A stretch of 64,000 nucleotides of DNA from Zanthoxylum bungeanum (lineage: Eukaryota; Streptophyta; Magnoliopsida; Sapindales; Rutaceae), in contig SKCR01025352.1 in assembly GCA_019454045.1 (NCBI GenBank), forward strand, positions 124,001 through 188,000, given 5' to 3'. The position numbers were made by a program, and so were the translations under genes. Under the pieces are notes generated by a model. It did no database searches. It worked only from the letters and a program-made list of their open reading frames with translations, and had not been told where the DNA came from. Position 1 is the first letter of the stretch, and each line of letters begins with the position of its first letter. Below, in pieces: positions 33,901-45,498 of the stretch.

Positions 33901-34860
33901 ACTTTAGTGTTCTAGAATATAATGGTATACCCGCAACGGGTTAAACCCTGATATAGAGATAATGTTTCTAGTCAAACTAATTACATTGTAACAGTTTCCT
34001 AATTTAAGTACACACCCGAAGGGTAGTACCTAAATTTAGGTATCTACGGTTAAAACAGCGATTGTCGTCCCGTTTCCGATTCTCAGATTTATCTCATATG
34101 AAGTCAGTATCCTTCTTGTCAGCAGATTCTGCACATCAGTACATATTTATGTACCACATCCAGTATCTAAAATCGAATTTTAATACTAGTAGTGAACATG
34201 TTAATGACAAACATATTTGAAGTCAGAGCCTTGCCCTTTCTTCAATTCCTTCATGTATGCCTTATCCATACGGCAGTCACGCTTCCAGTGACCCCGTTTG
34301 CCACAGTTTAGGCAGACATCTTGGGATATGTCCTTTGTCTTCCCATAAGACTGTGATGATTTTGCCTTTGCCCATTCTCCACACTCCAAAAGCTTTTGGC
34401 TTTCTGGGATGTCGAAGTAAGACGCGCATTGCGCTTCTTGCAAACTTTGGCTTTAGTTTCCTTGAGTATAGCCATTAACTCTCTAAGAGTTATCTATTGC
34501 AATTTGTTCTTCTAAGATCTAAGAATAGATCTATGAAGATCCTTCAATTTCAATATCATACTATAAGGATCTAATCCTTAGTTCTGATTAAGAAATTAAG
34601 GAGTCTACTTGGCAAGCATAATGGATTAAGCACTTAAGTTATCATCACATGAATCTTCCAAAGATCATGCTCTACTATTTGCTCAACTTCGGGCTTAGGC
34701 CCAAAATGTTACTCTATCAAATAGAATAACTTCTCATTTTTCAGGACTATCCTGAAGTTTTATTCCCAATTTGAAAATTAAAGTCGTTTAAAAACATTTT
34801 CACCCAAGATTATGTTTTAAACATTAATATTTCATTTATCTTGATTACTATAGTCCAACT
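33901..34860 (-). pseudogene. gag: Copia protease and gag remnant with intact zinc knuckle (B-D)
   Basis: The protease active site reads LDTGCGT followed by a stop and ICTDVQNLLTRRILTS near 34180-34100. Upstream (34201-34443) is the gag C-terminus, with CLNCGKRGHWKRDC at 34273-34314, a complete C-x2-C-x4-H-x4-C knuckle that copy A has lost. The gag N-terminal domain (34500-34860) is recognisable only by nucleotide alignment to copy A and has several deletions. Gag binds and packages element RNA. This copy is fragmented and could not make a full protein. Confidence 0.82.
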
Positions 34861-35670
34861 ATCCAATCAACGATTTAAGGTACTATTTATTATAATGATT
34901 ACTATAGTCCAACTATATAATCAACTATAATTTAATAGATTAAATTCAATTTATATTGATTACTATAATCCAATTATAAAATCAACTATTAATTGAAATA
35001 GTTTGAATACAGTCCAACTGTTTTATTAAAACAACATTAAATATTAGTCCAACTAATATATTAATTTATTTGACGAAATATTAAAATGAGCGCGTATGGC
35101 AAGTAACTAAACGAATATTGCAAATTTAATACTTGCCTCACACTATTTTTCGGTGAGCCTCTAACCCTCTGTTGAGTACTCGGGAAACCTTGTTTCCTAG
35201 TGGGCTAGGATCCCGTTAAATATCACACAATCTTGACTTTGGCCAACAAATTGTATGATAATTAACTAGGTATATCTCTAAGATCAATTGGATCTCATCC
35301 AATTCCTAGATCCAGTAGGTGGACATCCAAGTCCGAAACATATATCCTATATATGCCAATATATCCAATATATTGCCTAACCTTTTTCCTCTGAATCAAC
35401 TAAGCCTTGGCTTTGGCACAACAAACTTAGTGATCCCAGTTAAGCGGAACCCATTGACCTTGGAAAGCTTCGTAATCAATGTCGATGGACAAGAAGTGAT
35501 CTTAACTTTGGCCAACAAATCACAACTTGGACAAGACACCGATATGGAACAAAGCTTTCATGATTCAAACACATCATCGACGGACAAAGGTCTTGACTTT
35601 GGCCAACAAACCAATGCCAGTCTTGGATCTTGAGTAAGAATCACTCAATGGAAGGAAAAACGCTTAATAA
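34861..35670 (-). other. Leader of copia B-D, first part
   Basis: It aligns with 2100-2795 of copy A and 38521-39360. It contains three TTGACTTTGGCCAACAAA motifs (near 35233, 35508 and 35592) and an antisense plus-strand open frame at 35319-35633 (NQLSLGFGTTNLVIPVKR...). It stops abruptly at about 35670, where sequence of a second element's RT begins. The rest of the leader resumes at 42933. Confidence 0.75.
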
Positions 35671-35679
35671 GATGTTGTG

Positions 35680-36640
35680 AATCCATATGCTCAAAGCGTA
35701 TGAGACACCAGGTCGCGTACATTTTTCAATGTACAAGTTCTCGGAGAGTTTTATCAAAAGTCAAGCTTTCACCGATTGTTTTCTAGGAATATCATTTCCA
35801 AGAAATGACGTATTATCATTATTTTATAGGATAGCCACTGTCAGTGCGCTCCCACTAACCCTCTTATATACAAAAGAATCATTTCGTTTTGAATTAAATC
35901 ATAAACTATTATGATTACATCAAAACGATAATTCCAAGAACCTAATGCTTGCTTCAATCCAAACATAGATCGAATAACCTGCAAACCTTGTTTGCTTGTT
36001 ATGGTACGACAAAACTGACAGGATGTTGTAAACATCCTCCAAAAGGTTTCATTTTCAGGAAAGCGATTTTGCCATTCAGCTGTCATATTTCATAAATGAA
36101 ACATGCAGCGTTAGCAAACATTATCCAAATGGATTTGTCGTGGCAACAGTTAAAAGGTTGAATCGTAATCAACACAATGTTGATAACGATACCTTTCCGC
36201 TAAAACCCTAGCTTTATACGTTGGTATGTTTCCATCCATGTATGTCTTCCTTGAAGACTAATAAAGTACCAGTAGGCACAATGCCTTGCGGTACATCAAC
36301 TAGTATCCAAACTTCCATTTCGGACTCATAGCACTTTGCCATAATAGGGAGTCGATACCTTGTATCACTTCCTCATACATAGTCAGTTGGTATACCTCAA
36401 TACGATAGACATCTTATGAGGTGAGATCAGAAATCTATACCCCAGGTTGTTTTCTGACTCTCTCTGACATACGCGGTTCTTGTGTATTCGAAGATTAATG
36501 GAAATAGTTTCATCCCTGATGAACTATTTGATTTGTTCCATAAGGAATCGGTGCCTTGAATAGTATTACTCCGATTTTCATCGAGTTTTACTATCCTCCC
36601 ACTTACCACTGCATATCGGTATTTCTCTTAGGAAAACCAC
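35680..36640 (-). pseudogene. pol: Copia reverse transcriptase remnant (X)
   Basis: The minus-strand frame 35841-36086 reads QNRFPENETFWRMFTTS and then GLQVIRSMFGLKQALGSWNY followed by RFD. This is the copia SIYGLKQASRSWNxRF box. The preceding region (36090-36310) aligns at the DNA level with 32350-32590 but has deletions. The YVDD catalytic box is not seen and would lie in the deleted end. The truncation at 35680 begins at ATCCATATGCTCAAAG, homologous to 31886. Confidence 0.8.
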
Positions 36641-37870
36641 ATGGCGATCAACAATTACATTGTTCTCTGGTGAGATGTATAAGTACTATACTTATGGTAT
36701 CCCTAGGATAACCTACAATTGGCAGTTATCCAATTTGGGTTTTAGTTTGGTATCATCCAAACATATAACTAGCATACCCAAATTTTCAGGAATGAGAAAC
36801 CCGGTTTCTTTCCCGTTCATATCTAATATGATATCTGTCAAACAGATTTTAATGGAACCTTATTCTAAATAAGTTCTGCACTGTTTATGTGTATCCGTTG
36901 AAGGAAATGGTAGCTCAGAGCGACTCATGATTAACCTTATCATGTCCAACAAAATTCGGTTACTTGGTTCGGAAACACCGTCAAAATGACGTGTTCCAGG
37001 AGGAGTCCTCATTGAAAGAATACTATATCTTTCAAGTATATTAGAAACTTATTGCTTAAGTATTTTCCATTACAGTCTTACCGTGACAGTTTAATACTTT
37101 AGCCGATCTGTTTGTCTATTTCGTGTCGAAACTTAAAAGTTTCTGATTTGTGTTCTTCAAAACAAACACATAACCATAACGCGATGCCACATCCGTATAG
37201 GTCACGAAATATCCATATCCACATCTAGCCTAGCTAGACATGGGCCCACTTGCTTCACTATGAACTAGGGCTAACAGATCTGTGGCATTTGCACTTTTAC
37301 CAAGTAAAGGTGTTTTAGGCACTTTTCCCAATAAACTAGATTCGTAGACTTTATTTGAATAGAATAAAATTAGTCCGAGTACCCCTCTTCAAAAGTGTGG
37401 ATATACGAGTCTTGTTTTGATTGTGTCCCAGACAACAATGCCACAATTAGTTTCATCTGATCAAATCAGTTTGAGCTATTTGTTTGTCATATTTATATGT
37501 TTGAGATTTTATTTATATTCAAAATATAAATTCTGTTATTCACATCTAATGTGTTTATCTCAATATCATCTTTATATAATAAAACACCTTAGTGTTCTAG
37601 AATATAAAAGTTCACCTGCAGCGGGTTAAACACTGATATAAAGATAATATATCTAGTCAAACTAGTTACATTCTAACAGTTTCCCAATTTAGGTACACAC
37701 CCGAAGGTAGTTCCTAAACTTAGGTATCTGCGGTTAAAACTGCGACTTTCGTCCCGTCTTCAATTCGCAGATAAATCTCTATTGAAGTCAGCATCCTGTT
37801 CAAAACAGATTCTAAACATCAATACATATTTATGTACCACACTAAGTATTTAAAATCTAATTTTAATACT
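36641..37870 (-). pseudogene. pol: Copia integrase and protease remnant (X)
   Basis: It aligns with 32941-34190 of B-D and 1-1196 of copy A. Recognisable landmarks are the segments complementary to the GGGCCCA...CTAGCTAGAxGTGGATATG stretch (integrase core, near 37210-37260) and to ACACACCCGAAGG (near 37690; LPSG region of protease). Frequent one- to six-base indels destroy the frame everywhere. This is a non-functional remnant of the integration and maturation functions. Confidence 0.7.
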
Positions 37871-38520
37871 AGTAGTGAACATAATTTGACAAACATTTTT
37901 AAAGCCGGAGCCTTGCACCGTCTTTAATTCCTTCATGTCTGCCTTGTCCAAATGGCAGTCACGCTTCCGTGATCCCGTTTGCCACAATTAAGCAGACATT
38001 TTGGGATATGTCATTTATCTTCCAGAAGATTATAATGATTTTGCCTTTGCCCATTTTCCACATTCCAAAAGCCTTTGGCCAAGCCTTGGCCTTCAAGAAT
38101 ATCGAAGTAAGGTGCGCCTTGCGCTACTTGCCTAATTGTAAACTATGACTTTGTCTCCTTGAGAATAGTCATTAACTCTCCAAGTGTTATTTATTGCAAT
38201 TTTAGTACTTCTAAAACCTAAGTATAGATTTATGAAGATCCTTCAATTTCAGTATCATACTTTAAGGATCTAATCCTTAGTTCTGATTCAGAAATTAAGG
38301 AGTCTACTGCGACAAGCTTAATGGATTAAGCACTTAAGTTATCATCACATGATCTTCCAAAGATTATGCTCTACTGTTTGCTTAACTCCTGGCTTAGGCC
38401 TAATATGTTATTTTATCAAATAAAGTAACTTATTATTTTCCAGGACCATCCTGAAATTTATTCCCAATTTTGAAAATTAAACCATTTAAATACATTTTCC
38501 CTAGGATTATGTTTTAAATG
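37871..38520 (-). pseudogene. gag: Copia gag remnant (X)
   Basis: It is homologous at DNA level to 34195-34860. The zinc-knuckle region near 37940-38010 is recognisable (complement of GGCAGTCACGCTTCC and TTGCCACAATTAAGCAGAC) but frame-shifted. The UBN2-type N-terminal half has several deletions. No open frame above 60 codons survives. Confidence 0.72.
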
Positions 38521-40866
38521 TCAATCTTTTAATTTAATCTTGATTCTAATAGTCCAACTATTTAATCAACGATTTCGATACTATTTATTATAATGATTAC
38601 AATAGTCCAACTATTTAATCAACTATAATTTAATAGATTAAAATCAATTATATTGATTACTATAATCCAGTTATAAAATCAACTATAAATGAATAGTTTG
38701 AATACAGTCCATCTGTTAATCAAAACAACGTTTAAATATTAGTCCAACTAACATTTAATTTATTTGACGAATGATATTTGTTTTGAGCGCGTATGGCAAG
38801 TAATTAAACGAATATTGCAAATTCAATTCTTGCCTCCCACTATTTTTCGGCGAGCCTCTAACCCTCTGTCGAGTACTCGGGAAACCGTGTTTCCTAGCGG
38901 GCTAGGATCCCGTTAAATATCACACAATCTTGACTTTGGCCAACAAATTGTATGATAATTAACTAGGTAGATCTCTAAGATCGATTGGATCCAATCCATT
39001 TCCTAGATCCGGTAGGGGACATCCAAGTCCGAAACATATATCTTATATATGCTAATACATCCAATGTATTACCTAACCTTTTTCCTCTGAATCAACTAAG
39101 CCTTGGCTTTGGCACAACAAACTTAGTGATCCCAGTTAAGCGCGACCCATTAACCATGGAAAGTTTCGTAATCAATGTCGATGGACAAGAAGTGGTCTTG
39201 ACTTTGGCCAACAAACCACAACTTGGACAAGACACCAATATGGAACAAAGCCTTCGTGATTCAAACACATCCTCGACGGACAAAGGCCTTGACTTTGGCC
39301 AACAAGCAGATGCCAGTCTCGGATCTTGAGTGAGAATCACTCAATGGAAGGAAAACGCTTAATTTTTGCGAGGGTTTTTCGAGTGCAAATTGGCAACCAA
39401 TTTATTATCTTTGTTAAGGTCTCATCATCATACACCCTTAAACATGCATTCTAAACACATAATAAAGCGCGTATAATAAAATAATAATGATATACGGATT
39501 GATACTTTACACATTGATCCTAGATCAAATCTCTCACTTTCTCTCTCCCGCTAGCACATGTATTTACTTCTACTCGTTACACTACACTTCTAAAGAAACC
39601 TCATTTACATTGAGGGGAATAGGTGAGAAGAGAATACAAAGAATAAGGAGGTGATATGGCTGGACACGCAGGTCCAATTAATAAATCAAATTTATTACAA
39701 CAATTTCTAAAATTGTCACACCCATCTAATATCCATATGATATACATTATTCATGCATCGCAACCATGTATTCACACAAGCATGTTATCAATCAATCTAA
39801 TCAAATTAATTAATCTGATAATTAGTGATCATCCAATGTTCAAACAACGATTTGATTTTGTACGAGTCAAACTCGTTTTACGAATAAGTACTCAAAGTAC
39901 GAATTCTCGAATTAAATTAAACTACAACATTAAATCCAATTTAATATGTATTTAATTCTAATTCACTATTTAATTCCAAATTAAACATTACACTCTAATA
40001 ATAAACCTTTTACGACTTAAATTCCAAATTTAATCGTTACGGGTCTCAAAGCTCGATTAACGTCCAACGTCAATTCAATTAAAGTCCAATGGGCTTTTAA
40101 TTAATTTCTTAAGGCGTGGACTTTTGGTCAACTCGGGTCAAACCGAATAACCAAAATCCAATCTGGGAGTTACCCCATAAGCCTAGAAATCAATTTTGGC
40201 CCATTAGGCCCAATTAAACTTTAAAGGTCCATTAGTCGCATTTGGGCTTTATGGAAGCGGTTTTGGGCCCAATTGGATCCAACCAATTTTGCCTAAACCC
40301 AACATTGTACAACAAAGCCCAACAAGCCCAATTACAACACTTAAGCCCAATTTCACAAAATAGGCCCAAAATAATTAAATCATAAAATTCCAAATTCCCA
40401 ATTTAATTACCAAAGTGTATAACATGATTAATTACCCAAATTAACATTTCTAAAACATCAATATACACAATTAATCATGCTCATTAATATTAAATCATGT
40501 CCAACACAATTTAATTAAAATCAAACCCAATACATGCACTTGAAGTCTCGGCAATTAGGAGGATTTTATGTTCAATTTCAAATCCAATCCAATTGAATCC
40601 AATACAACATTAAATCAACATTCCAATTGATTTCCAACACATCCAATGAATTAAAAATCAAAATTCCAAGACATCAAAATAGGGCATAACTTTCGGCCAA
40701 CACCAAAAAATTGGGGAAATTTGTTCCAAACATAATTTCTTCAAATTGATCTAATCAATCCTAAAAAAAACATGTTTTAAGCATACTCAAACATCCAATT
40801 TAATTAAAACATGCTCAAACACATTTTACCCAAATTTTAAGCCCTAAACTTTTTCATGCTCAAACC
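38521..40866 (-). other. Complete leader of copia X
   Basis: It runs from gag to the primer site, about 2.3 kb, aligning with 2097-4286. It contains an antisense open frame at 38985-39329 that matches 35319-35633 without any indel over ~300 bp. It also has three TTGACTTTGGCCAACAA motifs (about 38933, 39199 and 39291) and an AT-rich right half with GGCCCAATT repeats. Confidence 0.75.
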
Positions 40867-40882
40867 TTGCTCTAGATGCCAT

Positions 40883-42932
40883 TGTTGGTTTCTATTAAGG
40901 TCCCAAGATCATAAACAAGCATGAAATATGTGCGAATACAAATCAACGAAGTTGCGGAATACTCACATCGATCGGTTGAGCGACGCTTTGACAAACAAAA
41001 ATGAAATTCTGCCCATCTACAGCTCACGGCAGTGAGCTTGAAACAGCCCACTGTTTTGGCTCGGCTTTGGTCCTTCGTCAAGCTCCAAGCTTCGTCGAAA
41101 GATTCCCGGCTCATGGGTGGACTTCCCTATCACCTTCGCATGTCTCTCGAAGTGCTAGCTCTTATGATTTTTGCCACAAAAATCACACACTCATGCTTCC
41201 CATTGCTCTCGGTTTTTGACAGAAAACCAGTGAACAATTTTGCCTCCATGGGCGTGTGAGAGAGAGATGAGTGAAAGAGAGAGAGTTGTGTTTTTGGTTA
41301 AAGAAAATTATGTATCTAATACCAATTTTGAATTTCCAAAATTCAATTATAAATTTTCTCTTTCCAAAAGTCAAGCATTAATGCCAACCACCACATCCAT
41401 CAACTCACATCACTCATGAATAATGACTTGCGTCAATCACTCAAAGTGAAAGACATATATCACTTGATTGACGAATGATGTGACGCTAGATGCGACTAGC
41501 GATTTGATGCTTGATTTGACTTACGTGCCGCACTCGAATTCGAAATGCGAATGCGCTCATAAATAATACTGGGCTCGGGTTCGCTAATTCCAAATTAACG
41601 AATTTTCCGTTGCGTCGCAATTAAATGATTACGCCTAGCGAAATCACTATTCACATCGCTAACGAATTAATTCTAAATTAACTCGTTCGCCCGAATTAAA
41701 ATCTAATTTTAATTCCGCGTCGAAATCCAATTTCATTCAATATATCAAATATATTAATTTAATCGATTAATTCTAAATTAATCGTTATCTCTCTTTAATG
41801 ATATTTTATCCCAGATAAAATATCTCCGCAATTAATCCTAGATTAATTTTCTCTCTCATCCAATTAATCCCAGATTAATTAAAAGTGTGAGTCATACGTC
41901 ATCGGTGAATCTTTGGGAAGCGGCCCATGAGATCCCCGGATATGTTGGCAGTAAATTCGGTCGTCGGACTATCCGAACACGTAAGTACCTAGTACTACGT
42001 TTTACCGATTTACAAGACAAGGTTGGCTTCTAGCAAAGTGCCATGCCTACCCAATTCTCCGGAAATATCCTTACAGGAATAAATGATCTATATCAGGCGT
42101 AGTATACGTAGTATTGCGTATTTCTGTCCAGTATCGGATGATCACGTGCTAGGCCTGGGGATGGAATTGTGTCTGCCCCGTACGAAGCACATGTCGGATG
42201 TCTGGTAACTAGTCTCTATAATCGGATAAACATGATCTTGTCATTTTATCCCAATGACTGCAGTACTTAAGAGTACTAGTACCGTATCCTACGTGACCAT
42301 CATCTCCATATGACTGGAGTGATACTTCCGTCTTGACATCACACCCAACACACTACGATTCTCAATATACCCAGCATTGGCGTACACACAACCTGTTAAA
42401 GCCCTAGATGACCGCAACCAAAGTATATTGATTATCGTAAGTATTAGCGGTGCAAGTCTCAAGTTAAGACCAAATACACCTACCCTGATTTCGGATTTCC
42501 ATAGACACATAGTCATACTACCAATGGAATTCTAAGGGGGTCTATCCAGAGCGAAGCTGTTTCCCGTACCATCGGTAAAACACAACCTCCTATTACACTT
42601 GCATGAGTATCCTATACCCAAATATATGAGAACTATGATGTTGTGCCCTCAAAACGCGCACAAGTGTAATACTAGTCTTTTACGCATTTATCGATGTCCA
42701 ATCTCGACAATACTCTGACTATGAATATTTAATGATTTATCCTTCGTGGACTGATACTGTCTCATATCATTCTCTGTCCAGGAACAAATCACAAGGACCT
42801 CTCATCATTTATACATCTAGGTGATCTAATCACAAATGATAAGAGTGCAATCTCCTTTGTCACATAGTTAATTTGTACAACAACACAATGATCTATACAA
42901 ATAGTGACGCTATGGGTCATAATTGTCCAACA
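40883..42932 (-). repeat. 5' LTR of copia X
   Basis: It starts TGTTGGTTTC after a degraded primer-site complement (TTGCTCTAGATGCCA, 40867-40881) and ends AATTGTCCAACA. Length 2050 bp. It is collinear with the other family LTRs but carries many more substitutions and indels relative to 29285-31299. Confidence 0.87.
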
Positions 42933-44073
42933 CTAATATCCATTCGATATACATTATTCATACATCGCATACATGTATTCACACAAGCATGTTATCAATC
43001 AATCTAATCCAATTAATTAATCTGAATATTAATGACCATTCAATGTTCAAACAACAATTTGATTTTGCGCGAGTCAAACTCGTTTTGCGAATAAGTACTC
43101 AAAGTACGAATTCTTGAATTAAATTAAACTACAACATTAAATCCAATTTAATAAGTATTTAATACTAATTCAATATTTAATTCCAAATTAAATATTTACA
43201 CTTTTTAATGTACCTTTACGACTTAGATTCTAAATCTAATCGTTACGGGTCTCAAAGTCCAATTAACATCCAATGTCAATTTAATTTAAAGTCCAATGGG
43301 CTTTTAATTAATTTCTAAGGCATGGACTTTTGGTCAATATGGGTCAAACCCAAATACCAAAGCCTATTTAAGGAATCACCCTTATTAACCAAGAAACCAA
43401 TTTAGGCCAATTAAGCCCAATTATTATTAAAGGTCCATTAAGTCATAATTGGACTTTATGGATATGGTTTTGGGCCCAATTGGATCCAACCAATTTAGTC
43501 TAAACCTAACTTGGTACAACCAAGCCCATTAAGCCCAATTACAACTTTTAAGGCCCAATTCCAAAATAAGCCCAATTAATTTAATTTCAAAATTCCAAAT
43601 TTCATAATTAAATTAACTAAAGTGCATGCCATAATTAATTACCCAAATTAACATTTCCAAAACACAAATTTGCACAATTAATTATGCTCATTATCATCAA
43701 CACATGTCCAACATATTTGAATCAAAAATCAACTTATTATACATGCTACACATTCACGGCATTTAGGATATTTTGTCCAATTTAAAATTCAATCCAATTA
43801 AATCTCAAATCAACGTTACCCAATTGTTTCAAGTCATCCAATGATCAAAGAAACAAAAAATACCATGGCTATTAGGGCAACATAACTCTCGGCCAATCCT
43901 AGATTTTGGGCAAAAATTGATCCAATCAACTTTTCATGAAATTGATCATGCACAGCTTCAATACAACATCATTCAAGCATACTCAATCAATTAATTTTAT
44001 CAAATCATGGTCAAAATGATTTTACCCAAATTTTACCCTAATTCATTTCATGCTCAAAATGGCTCTGATACTA
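42933..44073 (-). other. Leader of copia B-D, second part, and primer site
   Basis: It is homologous to about 3155-4300 of copy A. The primer-site complement GGCTCTGATACTA at 44061-44073 (minus: TAGTATCAGAGCC) is nearly canonical. No coding sequence. Confidence 0.78.
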
Positions 44074-44876
44074 TTGTTGGGTTTCTCTAAGGTCCTGGGA
44101 TCGATTTCAAGCAATGAAACATATATGTGAATACTCGTAAAAGTATGGCGGAATCATACTTACAACGATCGGCTTTTGCGACGCGAGGAACATCAAAATC
44201 TTCAAACTTTTTGTCCATGAGGCTCTCGGTTTTCTTTAAGAATTTGAGCTCCAGATTTCGGCCAGGGATGTCCTCCAAGCTTTGTGTTGTCATTCCATGC
44301 ACAGAAGTCGGTTTCCCTATCACCTTCGCAAGACTCCAAGAGTGTGCTAGCACTTGTGAAGAATTTGCAACAAATCCTCACTAGCCTTCTCCTTGCTCAC
44401 GGTTTTTGCAAGAAATTTGAGAGAGAATAGGCCCTTGGCCGTGAGAGTGAGAGAGTAAGAGAGAAGAAGTTGGTTTTTGTGTATCTAATACACTTAATTG
44501 ATTTTCCAAAAATCAATTAATGATATACAAATTTTTACTTTCAAAAAATCAAGGCATTCAAGCCTACAACCACCTCCATCAATATTCACATCAAAAGTGA
44601 CATGTTGTCAATCACTCAAAGTGACTAGACATCACATCAATCAAAGTGACTAATGATTTGACGCTTGATGTGACTTGTGGGCCGCACTTTAATTCACAAT
44701 GCGAGTGCGCCCGCAAACACTCCTGGGCTCGGGTTCGCTAATTCCAAATTAACTAATTTTCCGTTGCGACGTAATTAAATAATTATGCCTAGATAATTAA
44801 TATTCACGTCGCTAACGAATTAATTATAAATTAACACGTTCACCCGAATTAAATTCTAAATTTAATTCCTCGTCGA

Positions 44877-45480
44877 TGTTTGGGCCAAATTTGGTCCAGG
44901 GGTAGTTTCATCATTTTACTTCAGACCCAATACTGGACGCACCCCTGAAGCCTCCTAATCAAACCCCAAAGACATAATGTCGGCCCAGGCCCGATGAACA
45001 CCAACACCAATAACCGAAGGACCATCCAGAGGTCGGCCCACGTAACGCCTAAGTTCATAAACACCATTCATAAATTCAACAGTTTCCAGCCTACAACGGG
45101 CAAATGCAGTGAATATCCCTCATAAATTCGACCGTTACCAAGACTCAACGGACGAGTAATCAAGTGCACACCCTCAGATAGGTATATAAGAAAGAAGGCT
45201 CCATGAGGACAGGGGGTCTTATAACATTCTCTCCAGAATTCATATAATCACTATCCTACCGCCGTCACGGCATCACATGGGGATCAAGGTAGTCTCTAGC
45301 CTTGCTATTCCATTACTTACAGCTCGTCTTCACTACTGACTTGAGCGTCGGAGTGCCCCCGGCACCCACCACACCGGTGGGCAGAACTCCCGTTCACTCT
45401 ACATATTCGTTTTGCAGGATCGCCAGTGCCTCATCCTCACGAAATCTCGATTGTAGGCCTCGGGCGAAAACCAGCGCCTA
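44877..45480 (+). repeat. 5' LTR of non-autonomous element
   Basis: It starts TGTTTGGGCC and ends at GCGCCTA directly against the primer site; the terminal CA seen in the partner LTR is absent or altered. A TATATAAG box lies near 45185, upstream of a GACAGGGGGTC segment. Confidence 0.88.
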
Positions 45481-45498
45481 GGCGCCCACCGTGGGGCC
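45481..45498 (+). promoter_or_regulatory. Primer-binding site of non-autonomous element
   Basis: GGCGCCCACCGTGGGGCC abuts the LTR. This sequence is common as a primer site in plant Tat-type Ty3/gypsy elements. Confidence 0.8.

Larger units (their letters stand above)
35671..42932 (-). mobile_element. Truncated copia element X nested in the leader of B-D
   Basis: In minus sense: 5' LTR (40883-42932), primer site, complete leader, gag, protease, integrase, most of RT, then a break at about 35680 with no RNase H and no 3' LTR. The LTR ends exactly in CCAACA at 42932, and the host leader resumes at CTAAT (42933), a precise LTR terminus. The other side has a deletion that also removed ~365 bp of host leader (the part corresponding to about 2795-3155 of copy A). 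Its LTR is clearly more diverged from the B and D LTRs than they are from each other. Confidence 0.75.

Noticed and set aside
31886..39360. Simple tandem duplication of the copia interior by unequal crossing over
   Set aside because: The second copy is joined to a complete LTR with an exact terminus, after which the first element's leader resumes; a nested insertion with a later deletion fits better, though unequal exchange is not fully excluded.
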